Part shown: positions 7,026 through 15,584 of the stretch, in pieces
Position numbering within the stretch: the stretch's first letter is position 1
Layout: every line of letters starts with the position of its first letter
Assembly: GCF_943193175.1 (NCBI RefSeq)
Contig: NZ_CALPDF010000037.1
Coordinates: 1 to 48,225, forward strand
Length of the DNA: 48,225 nt
Direction of reading: 5' to 3'
From: Neobacillus muris
GTDB lineage: Bacteria; Bacillota; Bacilli; Bacillales; Cytobacillaceae
Position numbers and translations under genes: made by a program
Notes under the pieces: model-generated
Database searches by the model: none
Told to the model about the DNA's origin: nothing
What the model saw: the letters and a program-made list of their open reading frames with translations, nothing else

Positions 7026-7889
7026 ATGCAGGTAAAAATACTCGCTGACAGCGCATGCGATTTACCTTTAAACTTTTATGAAGAAAATAACGTCACATTA
7101 ATCCCATTAAAGGTCCATATCAATGGAGAAGAATATGATGATGTAAAAAATATTGACCCTATCACCGTATATGAAGCGATACGCGCAGGTAATATTCCCA
7201 AAACATCGCAAGCCTCTCCCCTATTATTTGAGGAGATTTTTACTGAAATGGGTGAGAAAAATGAGTCAGGCATTTATATCGCCTTTTCTTCTGAATTATC
7301 AGGAACCTATTCTACCGCTGTTATGATTCTTGACCAAGTAAAGGAAAAATATCCAAATTTGGATTTAACAATTGTTGATACAAAATGTGCTTCCTTGGGG
7401 CAGGGGTTAATCGTTATGGAGGCAGCACGGCTTGCCGCAGCAAACACCCCAAAAGAGGAGATTTTAAAAGATGTCCTGTTCCGGGCTCAGCATATGGAAC
7501 ATATTTTCACCGTTGACGATTTGGATTATTTGGCAAAGGGAGGGCGTGTCTCTAAAGCTTCAGCATTTCTTGGAGGCTTATTAAACATTAAGCCGATATT
7601 AAATATGGATGACGGAAAGCTTGTCCCGATTGAAAAAATCCGCGGACAAAAGAAGGTATGGCGCCGAATTATTGAAATTATGAAAGAACGCGGCAGCAAT
7701 CTTTCCAGCCAAGTGATTGGCATCAGTCATGCAGACAATGAGGAAATGGCGAAAGAAATGAAGGCGATGCTTGAGGCAGAATTTCAGCCTAAACAAGTCT
7801 ATATTTCTGCAATTGGTGCTGCAATTGGCGCCCATACCGGGGCCGGAACAATTTCAATATTCTTTTTAAATGAAATTCCTTCATCATAA
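7026..7889 (+). CDS. yitS: DegV-family fatty-acid-binding protein YitS
   Basis: A 287-residue DegV (FakB-type) protein. Such proteins hold one fatty acid for phosphorylation by a FakA-type kinase. Signatures are ILADSACDLP near the N-terminus, TSQASP near 57 with the lipid-contacting Ser, and ARLAAAN and GGRVSKASAFLGGLL in the middle; a late IGAHTGAG contacts the carboxylate. The ATG at 7026 is chosen because AGGTGA lies five bases upstream; a GTG nine bases earlier overlaps that site. It is divergent from yitT and ends in a strong terminator. Confidence 0.88.
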   Translation: MQVKILADSACDLPLNFYEENNVTLIPLKVHINGEEYDDVKNIDPITVYEAIRAGNIPKTSQASPLLFEEIFTEMGEKNESGIYIAFSSELSGTYSTAVMILDQVKEKYPNLDLTIVDTKCASLGQGLIVMEAARLAAANTPKEEILKDVLFRAQHMEHIFTVDDLDYLAKGGRVSKASAFLGGLLNIKPILNMDDGKLVPIEKIRGQKKVWRRIIEIMKERGSNLSSQVIGISHADNEEMAKEMKAMLEAEFQPKQVYISAIGAAIGAHTGAGTISIFFLNEIPSS

Positions 7890-7923
7890 AAAAAGGAGTG
7901 AGGCGCGCCTCACTCCTTTTTTT
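7888..7923. terminator. Perfect intrinsic terminator after yitS
   Basis: A7-GGAGTGAGGCG and its exact complement ending in T7 make a fully symmetrical hairpin of 18 bp. It can act in both directions, ending yitS and the small minus-strand gene at 7942. Confidence 0.9.
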
Positions 7924-7941
7924 AGCTTATTTGTATTGCTC

Positions 7942-8073
7942 TCATTTATGATCCGTTTTCTTTGAATATTGATTTTTGCCCATCTGCCTGTTTTTTTCTG
8001 CCATCATATTTTTTTCATGATTGATGGCATTATGATCTTTTGCTTTTTTATCATTATCTGAAGTATGCGGCAT
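7942..8073 (-). CDS. DUF3941-like small basic protein, 43 residues
   Basis: A minus-strand frame of 43 residues begins MPHTSDNDKKAKDHNAINHE and is followed by a Lys/Asn/Gln-rich tail. It has no hydrophobic segment. The ribosome site GGAAAGGAG is strong and well placed. The N-terminal TSDNDKKAKDHNA matches what is remembered of the short DUF3941 family of Bacillus, whose role is unknown. It lies downstream of cvfB on the same strand and before the shared terminator at 7888-7923. Confidence 0.7.
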   Translation of the reverse strand: MPHTSDNDKKAKDHNAINHEKNMMAEKNRQMGKNQYSKKTDHK

Positions 8074-8143
8074 ATCTAAATGCTCCTTTCCAATAGTTCA
8101 TCTTTATTGTTTATCATTTTGGAAAAGAGTATGTACCGAGTCG

Positions 8144-9007
8144 CTACTGTTTCTTAATATAGGTCCAACCGTTATCTTGATAGACTGCATTCTCCTTCAT
8201 CAATTTCCCCAATGCACGCTTAAATGCAGCCTTGCTCAGTCCGAACCGTTCTTTGATATCTTCAGCCATACTTTTATCGCTGTAAGGCATAGCCCCATTT
8301 CTGCTCATTAAATAGCCTAAAATTTTTTCAGCATCCGTTTCCAATGACTCCTGCTTTCTGGCCATCAGTGAAATGTTGACAGTGCCATCTTCCTTAATAT
8401 CAATGATACGTCCTTCTACTTTTTCACCTAAACGCGGTTCCACATTCCGCTGTGATTCGTGAATAAAACCTTTATAGCCTTCAATCGTATAAACCCAGCT
8501 TCCAACTTTGGCTGTCCGGTAGATGTGGCCTTGCACATTTTTATTAAAGGCACTCCGGTCCGCTTTAACAGAAATCGCTTTGATGACCTGGTCACTGGCC
8601 AGCTTTGCATAGATTAGAAAATTCCGATTGACTCTTAATGTAATATACAACAAATCTCCTTCTTTAGGCCATACCGATTCGTGAGCAGGCAAATCATCTT
8701 TTCCTAATAAGATATCCTTTGGCAGTCCAATATTTAAAAAAACGCCGATGTCCTGCTTTACATCTGTCACTTTTACCCAAGCATACTTGCCCACCGCTAC
8801 TTCTGGAATAAAATCCGAAGCTGCCACTCTTCCTTCTGAATCAACATAAAGAAATACCTCCGCCTCATCGCCCTCTTCCAAAGGCCGGCTGGCCTGATTT
8901 TTGTGGAGGAGCACATCTTCCTCACCATCCGTCAAAAAATAACCAAAGTCTGTAATTCGGGCCACTTTTAAAAAAGCGGTTTGCCCGATGCTTTCTTTTA
9001 TAGACAT
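8144..9007 (-). CDS. cvfB: S1-domain RNA-binding protein CvfB
   Basis: The 287-residue protein has three S1-like RNA-binding modules followed by a winged-helix domain. The first starts at about residue 5 (FLKVARITDFGYFLTDG). The second is near 75 (GKYAWVKVTDVKQDIGVFLNIG). The third is near 155-215 (GKVGSWVYTIEGYKGFIHES then GEKVEGRIIDIKEDG). The winged helix is at about 225-287 (SMAEDIKERFGLSKAAFKRALGKL). CvfB proteins bind RNA and influence virulence-gene expression in staphylococci; the B. subtilis homologue is YitL. The start follows GGGGAATGATAG. It is divergent from yajQ. Confidence 0.9.
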   Translation of the reverse strand: MSIKESIGQTAFLKVARITDFGYFLTDGEEDVLLHKNQASRPLEEGDEAEVFLYVDSEGRVAASDFIPEVAVGKYAWVKVTDVKQDIGVFLNIGLPKDILLGKDDLPAHESVWPKEGDLLYITLRVNRNFLIYAKLASDQVIKAISVKADRSAFNKNVQGHIYRTAKVGSWVYTIEGYKGFIHESQRNVEPRLGEKVEGRIIDIKEDGTVNISLMARKQESLETDAEKILGYLMSRNGAMPYSDKSMAEDIKERFGLSKAAFKRALGKLMKENAVYQDNGWTYIKKQ

Positions 9008-9106
9008 CTATCATTCCCCATTTCTTTAGGAGCTTTTTAATAGTATAAACATGATTTTATTTTTCCATTTTACCTGCTAAGGGTTTAAATGACAAAAATG
9101 CTTTTC

Positions 9107-9135
9107 TTGTTCGAACTGATTTATTTTACTATAAT
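9107..9135 (+). promoter_or_regulatory. Vegetative-type promoter of yajQ
   Basis: TTGTTC (9107-9112) and TATAAT (9130-9135) are separated by 17 bases, about 65 bases before the yajQ ATG. This fits a sigma-A promoter with a consensus -10 and a moderate -35. Confidence 0.6.
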
Positions 9136-9199
9136 GTAGGCATGAAGGGAAACTTTAACAGAAATTGATTCCTAATTGTTTCATAATGGAGGTTATGAT

Positions 9200-9691
9200 A
9201 TGTCAAAAGACAGCTCATTTGATATTGTGTCCAAAGTCGACTTTTCTGAAGTGACAAATGCCATTACCCAAACAATGAAAGAAATTAGCACGCGCTACGA
9301 TTTTAAAGGCAGTAAAAGTGAAGTCAGCCTTGAAAAAGAAGAACTTGTTCTACTCTCTGATGACGAATATAAAATGGAACAGTTAAAAGATGTCTTAATT
9401 AGCAAGCTAATTAAACGGGGTGTCCCCATTAAAAACCTCGACTATGGCAAGTTAGAAGGGGCTTCCGGCGGGACCGTCCGGCAGCGGGCAAAATTGGTTC
9501 AGGGAATCGATAAGGAAAACGCCAAAAAAATCAATACGATCATTAAAAACAGCGGTGTTAAGGTAAAAAGCCAAGTTCAGGATGACCAAATTCGTGTCAG
9601 TGGAAAAAGCCGTGATGATTTGCAAAAAATCATTTCCTTGATAAGAGAGGCTGACCTCAGCATTGATGTCCAATTTATAAATTACCGGTAA
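9200..9691 (+). CDS. yajQ: YajQ-family nucleotide-binding protein
   Basis: A 163-residue YajQ/DUF520 protein (B. subtilis YitK). Signatures are [17 protein letters not shown] at the N-terminus, [10 protein letters not shown] near 33-42 and [12 protein letters not shown] near 133. Some relatives bind cyclic di-GMP or nucleic acid; the cellular role in Bacillus is not settled. The ATG at 9200 is used because GGAGG lies eight bases upstream; the frame is open earlier but without such a site. It sits divergent to cvfB, the same pairing as yitK-yitL in B. subtilis. Confidence 0.92.
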   Translation: MSKDSSFDIVSKVDFSEVTNAITQTMKEISTRYDFKGSKSEVSLEKEELVLLSDDEYKMEQLKDVLISKLIKRGVPIKNLDYGKLEGASGGTVRQRAKLVQGIDKENAKKINTIIKNSGVKVKSQVQDDQIRVSGKSRDDLQKIISLIREADLSIDVQFINYR

Positions 9692-9696
9692 ATGGT

Positions 9697-9727
9697 AAGC
9701 ATAAAGCCCTGCTTTATGCTTTTTTTA
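9697..9727 (+). terminator. Intrinsic terminator of yajQ
   Basis: AAGCATAAAG pairs with CTTTATGCTT across a CCCTG loop and runs into seven T, starting five bases past the stop codon. Confidence 0.88.
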
Positions 9728-9799
9728 TTCCCCCCATCATAATTTTCGGCACATTTCTAACACTAACCAATGTAATGAATTGTGTTGGGAGGTAAAAAA

Positions 9800-10666
9800 A
9801 TGAGCAATAATCAAAAGAAACCAAGTTTTCCGCCGCAGCATCAAAACCACCAGCCTGGAATGGAAAGCGAAATGAATCCAAGACCTCTATCTGTTGGTCC
9901 TGAATATAAAGCAGCGGGCAAATTAACCGGTAAAACAGCCCTTATTACAGGGGGTGACAGCGGAATTGGCAAGGCTGTTGCGATCCATTTTGCCAAAGAA
10001 GGGGCGGATGTCACAATCGTGTATTTAAGTGAGCATCAGGATGCCGAGGACACAAAAAAATTGATTGAAGCAGAAGGACGCAAATGCCTGCTTTTATCAG
10101 GAGATATTGGAGAAGAAGACCATTGCCGCGAAGTGGTTCAAAAAACAATCAATGAATATGGAAAACTCGACATCCTTGTTAATAATGCAGCGGAACAGCA
10201 TCCACAGAAAAGCCTATTAGATATTAGTGCAACACAGCTGGAAAGAACCTTTCGAACCAATATTTTTTCTTACTTTTATATGACCAAGTCCGCCCTCCCG
10301 CATTTAAAACAAGGGGCATCCGTCATTAATACAGCCTCCATAACAGCCTATGAAGGAAACAAACAATTACTGGATTATTCTTCCACTAAGGGAGCCGTTG
10401 TCAGTTTTACCCGCTCTTTAGCCATGTCTTTGGCAAAGGATGGCATTCGAGTCAATGGCGTGGCACCTGGACCTATTTGGACGCCGCTCATCCCTTCCAC
10501 CTTTACTGCTGAACAGGTAGAAACTTTTGGATCTACTACACCGATGGGAAGGGCCGGCCAGCCTTACGAACTTGCTCCTAGCTATGTTTTTCTTGCTTCT
10601 GATGACGCCTCCTATGTAAGCGGGCAAATGCTTCATGTAAATGGAGGAACCATAGTCAGCGGATAG
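9800..10666 (+). CDS. Short-chain dehydrogenase/reductase (YhdF/YdaD type)
   Basis: A 288-residue classical short-chain dehydrogenase with a Pro/Gln-rich N-terminal tail (about 1-35) typical of the YhdF/YdaD/YhxC group of Bacillus. The cofactor motif TGGDSGIG is at 50-57, NNA at 128-130, the catalytic Ser180, Tyr193 and Lys197 (YSSTK) are all present, and PGPIWTPL follows. The substrate is not known; relatives are called glucose/ribitol-type dehydrogenases, and some are general-stress proteins. GGGAGG precedes the ATG at 9800. No sigma-B promoter was recognised in the short gap after the yajQ terminator. Confidence 0.88.
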   Translation: MSNNQKKPSFPPQHQNHQPGMESEMNPRPLSVGPEYKAAGKLTGKTALITGGDSGIGKAVAIHFAKEGADVTIVYLSEHQDAEDTKKLIEAEGRKCLLLSGDIGEEDHCREVVQKTINEYGKLDILVNNAAEQHPQKSLLDISATQLERTFRTNIFSYFYMTKSALPHLKQGASVINTASITAYEGNKQLLDYSSTKGAVVSFTRSLAMSLAKDGIRVNGVAPGPIWTPLIPSTFTAEQVETFGSTTPMGRAGQPYELAPSYVFLASDDASYVSGQMLHVNGGTIVSG

Positions 10667-10679
10667 AATGGCAGCGATA

Positions 10680-10716
10680 AGAAGCATCAGGTCATGTTCC
10701 TGATGCTTCTCTTTTA
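10680..10716 (+). terminator. Intrinsic terminator of the dehydrogenase gene
   Basis: AGAAGCATCAGG and CCTGATGCTTCT form a 12-bp stem followed by CTTTT. It overlaps the very end of the convergent amylase-like gene at 10714. Confidence 0.82.
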
Positions 10717-12216
10717 GCCTATATTCTTTTTTCCCCGCTTAATGATTAAGAACAGAAACAACAGTATTAATAATACGGCTATGATCGTAACCGTAATATA
10801 TGGAAGGTTCAACCCTGTTTTATCAGCCAGCATAAACACTTCAGAGTTGTCCCGGTCAATAATAAGCGTATATTGGCCATTCTGGCTGCGGACTACATTA
10901 TCACTAAGCAGCCCGCGAAGTTCTTTGTTCCTTTCCAGTTGTTCACTGGTTAATGTTACATTTTGTGATTTTCTTGTATTATTGATGGCAACGACCGTCG
11001 TTTCCCCTTTATATTCCCGTTTATAAACCACCATCCCGTCCTTGTCATACAGCATGGTGAAAGTTCCACGTGTTAAAGAGGGCTGTTGTGCTCTTACTTC
11101 CCCAATCTGGGTGATATAATCAATTAATTCTTTTTCCGCGCGGAAGCTCATTAATCTGCGGTTATCGGGAATTTCACCGCCAGTTAATGCAATCTCCGTA
11201 CCATAATAAACCACAGGGATACCTGGAGTTGTATAAAGATAGGTTAAAGCTGTTTTCCAACGGGAACCAGGGAACTGTCTTTCATCCACGATATCACGAG
11301 TAAATCTTGCCGTGTATTCATTATCAAAGAAATTCGCCTCAAGCAACTGTTGCTCCGGTATAGAGGTAAGTGAGCGGCCGGTAGCGGCAAAGACCTGCCG
11401 AAGTTTTTCGCTTTGAGAATAATTAAATAGGCTGTCTAGTCCGGCACTTTGGTATTGCTCCAGCCTCACATTGGAACCTAGCGATGGAATGCCTAAAAGA
11501 AAGAAATCCTTTTTCTCATTTTTAACGGCAGAAGCAAATTGCTTCCAAAAATCGGTGGGTACGCGATCCACCTCAGGCAGGCTGTATCCGTCTATATCCG
11601 TTTTCTGAATCCACCACTTAGCAGCATCTATTAGATATTGGCTTACCTCTGGATTATCCTGATTTAAATCAGGCAGCCCATCGACCCAGCCATTCTCGGC
11701 TTGCTCTTGATCAGCCCAATCTACTTGTTCTAGTTGATCATGGTACCAGTCCCCTTTTTCAGGATCATTTACCCACGGATGGCTTTTAGCCGTATTATTG
11801 GCAACAAAATCAATGATAACCCTTATCTTCCGTTTATGGGCCTCTTTTACTAGAGTTTGAAATTCTTTCATGGTGCCGAAATGCTCGTCCACTTTGTAAT
11901 AATCAGTCACCCAATAACCATGATACCCGCCTGCTGCGTTATCAAAAATCGGTGATAACCGGATGGCTGTGAAACCCATATCTTTCAAGTAATCTAATTT
12001 ATCGATGATCCCCTGAAAATCACCGCCATTATATTGATTAGGATCATTCGTATTGACGTCCAAGTCATTTTTTATATCCGCATTATTAAACCGGTCTACC
12101 ATAATGGAATAAATGGTTTCATCCTGCCACAGGCGATCAGCCTTTGTTTCCTCTGCATGAACAGGAATTGCCGATAGTAAAAAAATAATCAAAATGATAG
12201 GCATTATTTTATTCAT
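10714..12216 (-). CDS. Membrane-anchored alpha-amylase homologue, catalytic residues lost
   Basis: The 500-residue protein has a signal peptide (1-21, cut near VHA), a GH13 alpha-amylase-like barrel (about 30-420), a short beta domain, and a C-terminal membrane helix (about 472-492) with a Lys/Arg-rich tail. The fold signatures remain: the N-terminal IYSIMVDRF, GGYHGYWVTDYY, and region V LPDLN at 181-185. The catalytic positions do not. Region I has Asn141 for His. Region II reads DGYSLPEVDR, with Ser212 for Arg, Pro214 for the nucleophile Asp and Arg218 for His. Region III has Ile243 for the acid Glu. Region IV reads FFDNEY, with Tyr301 for Asp. The frame is intact, so this looks like a pseudoenzyme, perhaps a glycan-binding surface protein, and not a decayed gene. 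GGGGGA precedes the ATG. Confidence 0.85.
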   Translation of the reverse strand: MNKIMPIILIIFLLSAIPVHAEETKADRLWQDETIYSIMVDRFNNADIKNDLDVNTNDPNQYNGGDFQGIIDKLDYLKDMGFTAIRLSPIFDNAAGGYHGYWVTDYYKVDEHFGTMKEFQTLVKEAHKRKIRVIIDFVANNTAKSHPWVNDPEKGDWYHDQLEQVDWADQEQAENGWVDGLPDLNQDNPEVSQYLIDAAKWWIQKTDIDGYSLPEVDRVPTDFWKQFASAVKNEKKDFFLLGIPSLGSNVRLEQYQSAGLDSLFNYSQSEKLRQVFAATGRSLTSIPEQQLLEANFFDNEYTARFTRDIVDERQFPGSRWKTALTYLYTTPGIPVVYYGTEIALTGGEIPDNRRLMSFRAEKELIDYITQIGEVRAQQPSLTRGTFTMLYDKDGMVVYKREYKGETTVVAINNTRKSQNVTLTSEQLERNKELRGLLSDNVVRSQNGQYTLIIDRDNSEVFMLADKTGLNLPYITVTIIAVLLILLFLFLIIKRGKKNIG

Positions 12217-12269
12217 TTATGTATCCCCCTATAAGAAAAGCGCAAGCATCCTAGTACCTTCTCATTCCG

Positions 12270-12298
12270 TTAAAAAGGAAGGGGAAGACCCCTTCCTA
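12270..12298 (-). terminator. Intrinsic terminator of asnO
   Basis: On the minus strand GGAAGGGG and CCCCTTCC flank a TCTT loop and lead into TTTTTAA. It lies about 60 bases past the asnO stop and separates asnO from the amylase-like gene. Confidence 0.85.
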
Positions 12299-12358
12299 CA
12301 CTCATTTTAATCGAATCCAAGGTATATTCCAAATGTAACGGCACGGTTTTGACAACAA

Positions 12359-14206
12359 TTAATTTACTAAATTAATATTATAGTCTTTAAACCATGTATG
12401 CAGCTGTACAAAGTATGCTAACAGCTGTGGTCCTGTCATCAGCTGTCCAAACCAAGGTTCTTGGAAAGAAGTCCCACCCGTTTCTACTAGTCTTTCTAGC
12501 TGGTCTTTCCCAAAGAACTCATGTAACGCAGAGGATGAATCCTGCAAGATATCCTTCATCCATTTTTGCACCATAACCGTATATTCCGGATTATGTGTTT
12601 TTGGATACGGACTTTTTTTCCGATACAAGACCTCCTCAGGCAATACGCCTTCAAAAGCCTTGCGGAGGATTCCTTTTTCCCTGCCACGGTACATTTTCAT
12701 ATCCCAAGGAATATTCCAAACATACTCAACAAGACGATGATCGGCAAAAGGCACCCTAACCTCTAAACTGGCTCCCATGCTCATTCTGTCCTTACGGTCG
12801 AGAAGGGTGGTCATAAACCAAATCATATTTATATAGAATAACTCTCGGCGCTTTGATTCTTCCAAGCTTTCCCCCTCAAGTTTAGGGGTTTCAGCAATCG
12901 CCTTGCGATATTGTTCAATGCTGTACTCGGCTAAATTCAATCGTTCCCGCCAAAATGGCTTTAATAAATTTTCCCGTTCCGTAACTGAGCGCATCCATGG
13001 GAAACCTGACCGCTCTAGATCCTCCTTGCGCCGGAACCATGGGTAGCCCCCAAAAATTTCATCCGCACATTCTCCTGAGAGGCTCACTGTAAAATCTTGT
13101 TTCATTTCCCGGCAAAACCAGAGAAGAGAAGAGTCCACATCCGCCATGCCAGGCAAATCTCTCACATGGAGCGCTTCTGTTAAATCCTGCACTAATTGTT
13201 CTTGTGTGATGGTTTTCTGATGGTGTTTAGTTGCAAAATGCTGCTCCATTAAGGCGATATACTTTTCGTCAGAGTCTGGCTGAAATTCATTTGCCGTAAA
13301 ATGTACATCATTGCCCTCATAATCAATCGAATAAGTATGAAGCTGCCCTTTCCCCTGTGTTTTGAATCCTTTAGCAGCAATTGCCGTTATGATACTTGAA
13401 TCAAGTCCTCCAGATAAAAATGTACACAATGGCACATCCGATACAAGCTGTCTAGTGACCGCGTCACTAACCAAATCCCGAACTTTTTCTGCTGTTTCCT
13501 CAACACTATCCTTGTGCACTTCACTTTTTACATTCCAATACCGCCAAATTTTTAACCCATCTTTGGAAAATGTCAACGCATGAGCGGGTCTCAGTTCGTT
13601 TATCCCTTTAAAAACACCTGACCCAGGCGATCTGGATGGGCCCACTCCTAACACTTCAGCCAGCCCTTCACTGGTGATTTCGGTCTTTACTTCCGGATGG
13701 GCAAGGATGGCTTTCAATTCCGAAGCAAATAATAATCCTGCTTTATGCTCTTTAAAAAATAATGGTTTTACTCCCAGACGGTCCCGCCCAATAAACAGCT
13801 GTTCTCTTTTGCTGTCCCAAATGGCAAAAGCAAAGATGCCATTTAAATAATTCACACATTCTTCAGCCCATTCTATATAGGCAGTTAACAGCACTTCAGT
13901 GTCAGAATGGCCGTTAAAGGAATATCCTTTAGTAAGGAGAATTTTGCGCAAGTCTTCTGTATTGTACAACTCTCCATTATAACAAATTGTATAACTAATG
14001 CTTTCTTTCTGTTTGGACATGGGTTGTCTTCCCCCAGCCGGGTCGACAACAATAAGGCGTTTATGACCAAAACCTACATGTGTATCCGTCCAAATGTTGG
14101 TTTCATCAGGACCTCGCTTTGACAGAGTCTGGGCCATTTTAGTTAATGTATCCGTCTCGTTTTTTATCGGTTGTTGAAAATCAATCCAGCCTGATATTCC
14201 ACACAT
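12359..14206 (-). CDS. asnO: Asparagine synthetase (glutamine-hydrolysing) AsnO
   Basis: The 615-residue enzyme makes asparagine from aspartate, ATP and glutamine. The N-terminal glutaminase domain starts with the nucleophile Cys2 (MCGISGW), with RGPDE near 31 and YNGELYN near 76. The synthetase domain has the ATP loop LSGGLDSS near 265, SGECADEIFGGYPWF, and RVPF with DHRL. Length and neighbourhood (yisN beside it) match AsnO (YisO) of B. subtilis, the paralogue linked to sporulation, more than AsnB or AsnH. The ATG follows AAAGGAG. The 220-base gap to yisN shows no clear regulatory site. Confidence 0.9.
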   Translation of the reverse strand: MCGISGWIDFQQPIKNETDTLTKMAQTLSKRGPDETNIWTDTHVGFGHKRLIVVDPAGGRQPMSKQKESISYTICYNGELYNTEDLRKILLTKGYSFNGHSDTEVLLTAYIEWAEECVNYLNGIFAFAIWDSKREQLFIGRDRLGVKPLFFKEHKAGLLFASELKAILAHPEVKTEITSEGLAEVLGVGPSRSPGSGVFKGINELRPAHALTFSKDGLKIWRYWNVKSEVHKDSVEETAEKVRDLVSDAVTRQLVSDVPLCTFLSGGLDSSIITAIAAKGFKTQGKGQLHTYSIDYEGNDVHFTANEFQPDSDEKYIALMEQHFATKHHQKTITQEQLVQDLTEALHVRDLPGMADVDSSLLWFCREMKQDFTVSLSGECADEIFGGYPWFRRKEDLERSGFPWMRSVTERENLLKPFWRERLNLAEYSIEQYRKAIAETPKLEGESLEESKRRELFYINMIWFMTTLLDRKDRMSMGASLEVRVPFADHRLVEYVWNIPWDMKMYRGREKGILRKAFEGVLPEEVLYRKKSPYPKTHNPEYTVMVQKWMKDILQDSSSALHEFFGKDQLERLVETGGTSFQEPWFGQLMTGPQLLAYFVQLHTWFKDYNINLVN

Positions 14207-14426
14207 GTATCGTTACTCCTTTCGATTTGTAAATCTTGAGTACTCTCTGACATGTTCTATACTATTCAGCCCAGATTAATTCGTTAATTGTCCAGATGAA
14301 AAAGCGCCTAGCCCGTTAAATTTCCTTGTTAAAATAACTCACACCCATTTTTATAAATTTATCGGTTATAAATTATCAGAAAGATGTCTAAAAAGAAAAG
14401 TGAAGTATCTGGCACGGAGGTTAACT

Positions 14427-14990
14427 ATGAATCGACAGCAGCGAACCCATCTATATGATATTCAAATGCGGGCACATACCGAAGGATCAGTGGAACAAAT
14501 TAACGAACAATGGATATTTTTTGATGAGGAAACAGAAGAAGCTTCCATGATAGAGGACTATCTTCAGCAGGAAATAGAAATTTTTCGATTAAACCGGTGG
14601 AGAAAAGGGATATTGCTCGAGCCAGGTAAAATTCGTATTGGACATGATGTGGTCATGCTCCGTGACCATGATTTGGTAAGAATCAAAAAGCATTTAATCT
14701 ATTCGCTTGAGCGGCTTTTAGAGGGAATTAATGATGATGCTTTTTTCCAATTCGTTACTACCTTAAATTCATTGAACTTTTCAATTTACGATTGTATTTA
14801 TTGTTATAATCACTTATCCTTTTTATCGGATGAGAATCGTAAAGATGGAGTCAACTTTATGGTTTTCGATAACCAGGAACAAATCTGCAGCGTTCAGCAT
14901 CATTTTTGCTATTTTGAAAAGGTCAACGATCGGTTTGAATTCACCTTAAATACCGGCAAACGGCTGATCATTGAAAAATTAATTTCATAA
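14427..14990 (+). CDS. yisN: DUF2777-family protein YisN
   Basis: A 187-residue soluble protein with no signal peptide or membrane segment. It starts MNRQQRTHLYDIQMRAH and contains IYDCIYCYNHLSFL with a closely spaced Cys pair (CIYC) near 130. It matches YisN (DUF2777) of Bacillus in length and in being divergent from asnO. Its function is unknown. The ATG at 14427 is chosen because CGGAGG lies seven bases upstream; an in-frame ATG 27 bases earlier has no such site. Confidence 0.78.
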   Translation: MNRQQRTHLYDIQMRAHTEGSVEQINEQWIFFDEETEEASMIEDYLQQEIEIFRLNRWRKGILLEPGKIRIGHDVVMLRDHDLVRIKKHLIYSLERLLEGINDDAFFQFVTTLNSLNFSIYDCIYCYNHLSFLSDENRKDGVNFMVFDNQEQICSVQHHFCYFEKVNDRFEFTLNTGKRLIIEKLIS

Positions 14991-14996
14991 TTTAGG

Positions 14997-15058
14997 AGGC
15001 TGACTTTTCAGCCTAAGATTGTCGAGAAAGGGTATATTTTCTCGGCAATTTTTATTTT
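14997..15058 (+). terminator. Double hairpin terminator of yisN
   Basis: A first hairpin (AGGCTGA-CTTT-TCAGCCT, 14997-15014) is followed by a second (ATTGTCGAGAAA with TTTCTCGGCAAT, 15018-15049) that ends in TTTTTATTTT. The second hairpin and its 8-base loop are almost identical to the moaA terminator at 43-73. Confidence 0.75.
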
Positions 15059-15112
15059 GTCTAAATTTAAATGACCAAATTTTTTATTGATGGAGTGTCC
15101 CTACTATCGGGC

Positions 15113-15231
15113 CTGTTGATTTCCGCTCCGGGCACTCGCTGGTCTAAAGCCTCCTCGGCGCTGAAACCTGCGGGGTCTCCAGTGACCTCTATTTCCCGCA
15201 GGAGTCGAGTGCCCTCCGCTCCAATCAACAG
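15113..15231 (-). repeat. GC-rich palindromic repeat, copy A
   Basis: About 119 bases bounded by CTGTTGATT and AATCAACAG, with inner arms GGGCACTCG/CGAGTGCCC and CCTGCGGG/CCCGCAGG. It has no plausible coding content and is far richer in G and C than its flanks. Its reverse complement aligns with copy B, sharing the end CTGTTGATTGG and the core GACTCCTGCGGGA. Similar GC-rich palindromes are remembered from other Bacillaceae genomes. Confidence 0.75.
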
Positions 15232-15258
15232 GGAGGCAAATTAACTTGAAGAATAGCA

Positions 15259-15290
15259 GCACACTTTTTCCATCCTAAAAAAGTGTGTTG
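15259..15290. other. Hairpin within the gene-free stretch
   Basis: CACACTTTTT (15260-15269) faces AAAAAGTGTG across a loop of about eight bases. It lies between the two GC-rich palindromes. No gene is adjacent, so its role is unclear. Confidence 0.45.
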
Positions 15291-15390
15291 TCATCTTTTT
15301 CATGTTCTGGCAAGCTGCAGTTAGAAGAGCCTGCCCTAGACGATGGCTCTGTTAGGATTCATTGTTGTTTTTCGTGTAGGTATGAGAATG

Positions 15391-15583
15391 AATAAGAGGA
15401 GAATTTCCCGCTATTGTAGATTGGGGACCCTTAGGAAGCCAAAATAAGAGGAGAAATTCCGCTTAACGGTTCTAAATATGCCAAAATTCATTGATTTGGA
15501 TACAATAAAGGGAAAAAATACTCTTATTTTCAAGGAAATAACGATATTTCCCAAAATAGACGGAATTTCTCCCTTTATTTTTA
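15391..15583. repeat. Three copies of an AATAAGAGGAGAAATTCCG-like motif
   Basis: Related motifs occur at 15391-15410 and 15443-15461 on the plus strand and at about 15560-15580 on the minus strand. Each has the pattern AATAA-(R)GGGAGAA-W-TTCC-CG. They sit between the palindromes A and B, and open frames across them look like chance. Confidence 0.5.
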
Positions 15584-15584
15584 C

